This document shows, piece by piece, positions 6,340 to 9,595 of a stretch of DNA of 9,595 nt. The DNA comes from Wolbachia pipientis. Lineage in GTDB: Bacteria > Pseudomonadota > Alphaproteobacteria > Rickettsiales > Anaplasmataceae. A program made the translations under genes and the position numbers. Position 1 is the stretch's first letter, and every line of letters starts with the position of its first letter. A model generated the notes under the pieces. It did no database searches. It saw nothing but the letters and a program-made list of their open reading frames with translations, and was not told the DNA's origin. The stretch spans positions 1 through 9,595 of the forward strand of contig NZ_JAHDJT010000043.1 in the NCBI RefSeq assembly GCF_023661085.1. Reading direction: 5' to 3'.

Positions 6340-7057
6340 TTCTATGAACATGGAAAATAAATTACGCGAAATAGTACTTGATACTGAAACTACTGGTTTG
6401 GATATCGAATCTGGTCACCGGATTATTGAAATAGGGTGTGTGGAACTAATTAATCGCATCCCGACAGGTAAAGTATTCCATCGGTATATCAATCCAGAAA
6501 GAGGTATACCTTACCACTCATTTAAGATTCACGGCATTAGTGAAGAGTTTTTAGAAGATAAACCATTATTTCCAGATATTGCATTAGAGTTTCTTGACTT
6601 TATATCTAACGATATTTTGATAATTCACAACGCTGAGTTTGATATCAAGTTCCTTAATATGGAGTTGGGTAAATTGAGTGCTGGATTAATCTCTTCAGAC
6701 AGAGTGCTGGATACATTGCCACTTACGAGAAAAAAGTTTGCAGGTTCACCCGCATCTCTAAGTGCATTATGTAAGCGTTTTGATATATCGTTGGAGAATA
6801 GAGAATTACACGGAGCACTAATTGACGCTCAGTTGCTTGCAAAAGTATATGTTGAGCTCACAGGAGGGTTACAAACTTTCTTGTTTGATAATCAATGTGA
6901 GCAGGATAACAACTCCACAGCCATTCAGCACAAAGTACGTAATTTAGCTCGTAGGGAACACTCACCAAGTAATGAAGAAGTTAATGAACATAGAAAGCTG
7001 TTGGATAAAATTAACAATCCACTTTGGAAGAAATTTATTGAATGGGTCAATAAATGA
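6332..7057 (+). CDS. dnaQ: DNA polymerase III epsilon subunit (3'-5' proofreading exonuclease)
   Basis: A 241-residue DEDDh exonuclease that proofreads for the replicative polymerase. The three exonuclease motifs are complete: DTETTG (Asp17, Glu19), IIHNAEFDIKFL (Asp104) and HGALIDAQLLAKVY (His160, Asp165). After the exonuclease domain, LTGGLQTFLF (176-185) aligns with the E. coli TGGQTSMAF segment, so QTFLF is a likely beta-clamp binding motif (inference by alignment in my head). The C-terminal tail (about 190-241) would contact the alpha subunit. Three ATGs (6332, 6344, 6350) could start the protein, since all residues before about 11 are poorly conserved; the first overlaps the preceding gene by 8 bases and gives the coordinates used. 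SCO1 follows 33 bases later. Confidence 0.95.
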   Translation: MNNSMNMENKLREIVLDTETTGLDIESGHRIIEIGCVELINRIPTGKVFHRYINPERGIPYHSFKIHGISEEFLEDKPLFPDIALEFLDFISNDILIIHNAEFDIKFLNMELGKLSAGLISSDRVLDTLPLTRKKFAGSPASLSALCKRFDISLENRELHGALIDAQLLAKVYVELTGGLQTFLFDNQCEQDNNSTAIQHKVRNLARREHSPSNEEVNEHRKLLDKINNPLWKKFIEWVNK

Positions 7058-7090
7058 AGATACAATTTAATTTTACTATGTGCTCTCTAA

Positions 7091-7705
7091 ATGCTAAAGT
7101 TTGCAAGGTTATTGTCTAGTGTAATAGTAACATTAGCAGCCATTTTTCTTGGTTATTGTTATTTCACTAAAAAAGGCATATTTGCTCCAGCAGTGATTCA
7201 CAACGCAGAAGTCAAGATAGGAGGAGATTTTTCTTTGATTAATCAAGATGGACAGATCATACGTAGTAGTGATTTTAAAGATAAGTATATGATGATTTTC
7301 TTCGGATTTTCTTCATGTAAAAAGATTTGCCCTATGAATCTTGGAATAATTTCAGAAACACTTGCAAAGCTAGATGAGAAAACTAATAACAAGCTACAAA
7401 CGTTTTTTATAACAATTGACCCTGAACGCGATAGCACGGAAAAACTCAAAGAATTTCAGCAGCAATTTGATCATAGGATACAAATGCTGACCGGTGAGAG
7501 AGAGAAAATAGACGAAGTAATTGCAAATTATAAAGTATATGCTAGCAAAGTTGGTGGGGAAGAGGAAATTAACCATTCTTCAATAATATATCTTATTGGC
7601 CCTGGAGGAAAATATGTCACACACTTTGCAGCTGATCTAAATTCGGATGAAAGTCAATCTGATAAAATCACAGCTGAGATCACAAAATACGTAAGTGAGC
7701 TATAG
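7091..7705 (+). CDS. SCO1/SenC/PrrC family copper chaperone
   Basis: A 204-residue thioredoxin-fold protein that helps insert copper into the CuA site of cytochrome c oxidase. Residues 5-25 form a hydrophobic N-terminal anchor, placing the domain in the periplasm. The copper ligands are present: Cys76 and Cys80 in FSSCKKICPMNL and His162 in INHSSIIYLIGPGGKY. FFITIDPERDS (105-115) is also typical. The ATG at 7091 is immediately preceded by an in-frame TAA (7088-7090), so no upstream start is possible in this frame. It follows dnaQ by 33 bases and converges on rnhB. It implies an aerobic respiratory chain with a heme-copper oxidase. No truncation is seen. Confidence 0.93.
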   Translation: MLKFARLLSSVIVTLAAIFLGYCYFTKKGIFAPAVIHNAEVKIGGDFSLINQDGQIIRSSDFKDKYMMIFFGFSSCKKICPMNLGIISETLAKLDEKTNNKLQTFFITIDPERDSTEKLKEFQQQFDHRIQMLTGEREKIDEVIANYKVYASKVGGEEEINHSSIIYLIGPGGKYVTHFAADLNSDESQSDKITAEITKYVSEL

Positions 7706-7712
7706 GCTTGCC

Positions 7713-7738
7713 ACATCTGTTTTGCGTTGAACGGATGT
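7713..7738. terminator. Hairpin in the SCO1 / rnhB convergent gap
   Basis: ACATCTGTT (7713-7721) pairs with AACGGATGT (7730-7738) over nine positions with one T·G wobble and an 8-base loop. It sits between the SCO1 stop (7703-7705) and the rnhB stop (7758-7760), where both transcripts need to end. There is no strong T-run on either side, so it may be a weak bidirectional terminator or merely an RNA-stabilising hairpin. Confidence 0.45.
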
Positions 7739-7757
7739 CATTTCTACCTAGCTAAGC

Positions 7758-8366
7758 TCAAGGCATTTGTTCAACAAAGTGTGAGATAGGTGCAAAGTTT
7801 CTTCTATGATGTTCTGTAATACCGTGGAGGTTTATAGCATCTATGTGCTCTTTTGTCCCATATCCTTTATTTTTATACCAATTATATTCTGGATGTTGAT
7901 CATGCAACTCTTGCATCAGCTTATCTCTTGTCACTTTTGCGATAATTGAAGCGGCTGCAATTGATATACTCAAACTATCACCGCTTACTATGGACCTAAC
8001 CTGCCATTTTACTTTAGGTGATTGATTACCATCAACCAGCACATAATCTAATTCTAGACCTAAGTTTGTCAATGCACGTTGCATTGAAAGTTTCGTTGCT
8101 TGTAAAATGTTGTATGAATTTATTTCTTCAACACTTGCCATTCCTATACCAAATTTTGCAACAGACGTTATCTTTTCGTATAGAACTTGCCTGTTTTTAG
8201 CAGTCAACTTTTTTGAGTCATTAATTCCTTCAATGATTATATTTCTATCGGTGAATACTACTGCTGCAGACATTACAGGACCAGCTAGCGGACCCCTTCC
8301 AACTTCGTCCACTCCTGCTATCACTCCTGATAATTTATTTTCTAATGTGAAATCTGGGTATGCCAT
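7758..8366 (-). CDS. rnhB: Ribonuclease HII
   Basis: RNase HII cleaves the RNA strand of RNA-DNA hybrids and starts removal of single ribonucleotides from DNA. The 202-residue protein has the signature IAGVDEVGRGPLAGPV (16-31) with catalytic Asp20 and Glu21 and the GRG motif, INDSKKL (48-54), VDGN with Asp112, and SGDSLSISIAAASIIAKVTRD (128-148) with Asp130. GYGT (168-171) supplies the tyrosine typical of type 2 enzymes. Length is normal. Its ATG lies 6 bases after the mraY stop and lacks a visible Shine-Dalgarno, so it is probably translated from the mraY transcript. It converges on SCO1. Confidence 0.96.
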   Translation of the reverse strand: MAYPDFTLENKLSGVIAGVDEVGRGPLAGPVMSAAVVFTDRNIIIEGINDSKKLTAKNRQVLYEKITSVAKFGIGMASVEEINSYNILQATKLSMQRALTNLGLELDYVLVDGNQSPKVKWQVRSIVSGDSLSISIAAASIIAKVTRDKLMQELHDQHPEYNWYKNKGYGTKEHIDAINLHGITEHHRRNFAPISHFVEQMP

Positions 8367-8372
8367 AAGTTT

Positions 8373-9353
8373 TTATAACAAGAAAGCTACAGTAAAGATT
8401 GAACAGGTAATGGCAATTATCCAAAATTTCATAACTATTTCATTTTCTGACCATCCCTTCTTTTCAAAATGGTGGTGTATTGGTGCCATAAGAAAAATCC
8501 TCCTTCCCTTCCCATGCTTAAGCTTTGTATATTTAAAATATAATACCTGGAGAATTACAGATAGTGTTTCTATTACAAAAATTATTCCAATAACAGCGAA
8601 AAATACTTCCCTTTTAATGAGAACACTGATTAGTCCCAAAGCTGCACCGATTGATAAACTGCCAACATCACCCATAAACATTTTTGCCGGGTGTGCGTTA
8701 AACCACAAGAAACTTAAAATTGCTCCTACAAATGCAATACAGAATAAAATAATGTTTACGTTTGCTTGAGTTATGTACGCAACTAGTCCTAAAGAAACAA
8801 AAGAAGTGATAACTTGAGTTGCAGCAAGGCCGTCTAGACCATCTGTAATATTTACAGCATTAGAAGAGCCGACAATCACAAACGCAGCAAACGGAACATA
8901 TAGGCAGCCAAAGTCGATCATTATTCCTTTAACTAGGAACGTTTTTGCAAAGTCCTCAGCAAAATATAGCTTAAATATGGACATACCAATCAGAGTGACA
9001 ACAAATTGGATAAGTATTTTGGTTTTTGCGCTTAAACCTCGATGGTTATTTGCTTTTAATTTTAGATAATCATCAATAAATCCAATCAGGGCAAAAAACA
9101 GAGTTATAAGTACCAGCAATAGAATTTCTGGCGTTAGTTGAGTCCAAAGTAGGATTGGTAGTAAGGAAGAAATCAGTATTACTATCCCGCCCATGGTAGG
9201 GGTATTTTTTTTTGTCATTAAATGACTTTCTGGTCCATACAACCTGATTGGCTGTCCATTTTTGCATACTTTTTTTAGAAGTTTTATAAAATAGGGGGAA
9301 AGAATAAATCCAAAAATAAACGAGGTAAAAAATATTTTTATAGATGAAGTCAT
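8373..9353 (-). CDS. mraY: Phospho-N-acetylmuramoyl-pentapeptide-transferase
   Basis: MraY joins UDP-MurNAc-pentapeptide to undecaprenyl phosphate to make lipid I at the inner membrane. The 326-residue polytopic protein has many hydrophobic helices (for example about 8-26, 57-75, 77-93, 113-130) as in the ten-helix family. Active-site motifs are intact: KKNTPTMGG (48-56), FIDDYLKL (92-99, Asp94/Asp95), NAVNITDGLDGLA (165-177), NAHPAKMFMGDVGS (219-232, Asp229) and APIHHHFEKKGW (290-301). Length is slightly under the 360 of enterobacteria. The ATG at 9353 has no clear Shine-Dalgarno. rnhB follows by 6 bases. Together with dapF it indicates a retained lipid II pathway. Confidence 0.97.
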   Translation of the reverse strand: MTSSIKIFFTSFIFGFILSPYFIKLLKKVCKNGQPIRLYGPESHLMTKKNTPTMGGIVILISSLLPILLWTQLTPEILLLVLITLFFALIGFIDDYLKLKANNHRGLSAKTKILIQFVVTLIGMSIFKLYFAEDFAKTFLVKGIMIDFGCLYVPFAAFVIVGSSNAVNITDGLDGLAATQVITSFVSLGLVAYITQANVNIILFCIAFVGAILSFLWFNAHPAKMFMGDVGSLSIGAALGLISVLIKREVFFAVIGIIFVIETLSVILQVLYFKYTKLKHGKGRRIFLMAPIHHHFEKKGWSENEIVMKFWIIAITCSIFTVAFLL

Positions 9354-9376
9354 CTATCTATTTAAATTAACCAATC

Positions 9377-9396
9377 GAGTATTATACCGGATACTC
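9377..9396 (-). promoter_or_regulatory. Perfect -10 hexamer inside an inverted repeat upstream of mraY
   Basis: GAGTAT (9377-9382) and ATACTC (9391-9396) form a 6-bp inverted repeat with an 8-base centre. On the minus strand TATAAT (9386-9381) is a perfect -10 element overlapping one arm, about 28 bases before the mraY ATG. The -35 position at 17 bases (CTATGA) is poor. The arrangement could be a promoter with an operator-like repeat, or chance in AT-rich DNA. Confidence 0.4.
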
Positions 9397-9595
9397 ACAA
9401 ATATCATAGCACAGAGGATTTGGAATAGTCATTAGAACTAGATTTTAAGTATTGGTGTTTTTTGTAACGCTGTTGCTCCTAAATCGCACTGATCTAAACA
9501 TTAAAAAGTTTATCAAACGAAAAAAGGCAAAAGAAGCCCTGGTCGGTGGCTAATTATTTATATGTACCTCAAATATCGGCGTTTTTATCCTCAAC
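9397..9595. other. Intergenic tail, no convincing gene
   Basis: About 200 bases to the right edge with no recognisable protein or RNA. On the minus strand AGGGC (9540-9536) can pair with GCCTT (9528-9524), followed by a run of six T, which is a weak terminator-like shape for a gene entering from the right. On the plus strand a 33-codon frame (TTG 9452 to TAA 9553) encodes a hydrophobic start and a Lys-rich end, but it has no Shine-Dalgarno and no family I know. The stretch 9480-9595 is less AT-skewed than the spacer before it and may be a dispersed repeat, which I cannot verify. Confidence 0.3.

Noticed and set aside
8107..8769. Plus-strand frame of 220 codons
   Set aside because: Fully antisense to rnhB and mraY, which carry complete catalytic motifs; it is an open shadow frame.
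9452..9553. Possible 33-residue small protein (TTG start, hydrophobic then Lys-rich)
   Set aside because: No Shine-Dalgarno, non-ATG start, no recognised family and overlap with a hairpin; too weak to call a gene.
1..9595. CRISPR arrays, insertion sequences, prophage genes, tRNA or rRNA genes
   Set aside because: I saw no regularly spaced repeats, transposase motifs, phage proteins, tRNA cloverleaf or rRNA signature anywhere in the window.

Overview
The window looks like ordinary chromosome of an obligate intracellular alphaproteobacterium of the Rickettsiales, most likely Wolbachia. I base this on the strongly AT-rich sequence, short intergenic gaps, the alphaproteobacterial neighbourhood secB / Tim44-like / dnaQ, and a gene set typical of a reduced genome (sucCD, rpsU, SCO1/SenC, dapF, mraY, rnhB, BioY). 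The assignment rests on recognising protein families and gene order; no database search was run.

Left part (1-1120): two hairpins, one a strong Rho-independent terminator, lie beyond the end of a minus-strand pair. This pair is a BioY biotin transporter gene and a small cysteine-rich DUF1284 protein that starts inside the bioY stop codon. bioY carries a one-base deletion near 1009/1010 that splits an otherwise intact 175-codon gene into two frames. This is the most notable observation in the window. From the divergent promoter region (about 1121-1226) a nitroreductase-family gene runs rightward and overlaps dapF (diaminopimelate epimerase).

Middle (2553-5520, minus strand): rpsU (ribosomal protein S21), sucC and sucD form a compact unit behind a near-consensus promoter. 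sucD converges on dapF with 7 bases between them. secB lies upstream of rpsU on the same strand, after a gap that holds the rpsU promoter.

Right part: a Tim44-like membrane-anchored protein, dnaQ (DNA polymerase III epsilon) and a SCO1/SenC copper chaperone run rightward from 5683 to 7705. They converge on rnhB (RNase HII), which lies behind mraY on the minus strand. A hairpin sits in the 52-base convergent gap. The last 242 bases have no convincing gene. They hold a probable mraY promoter inside a small inverted repeat and a stretch I cannot explain.

Functionally the window is housekeeping: lipid II precursor synthesis (dapF, mraY), the TCA cycle (sucCD), respiration assembly (SCO1), replication and repair (dnaQ, rnhB), export (secB), translation (rpsU) and cofactor uptake (bioY). 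I see no phage, transposon, CRISPR, toxin-antitoxin or defence system, and no convincing new system. The best leads are the broken bioY and its coupled partner of unknown function.
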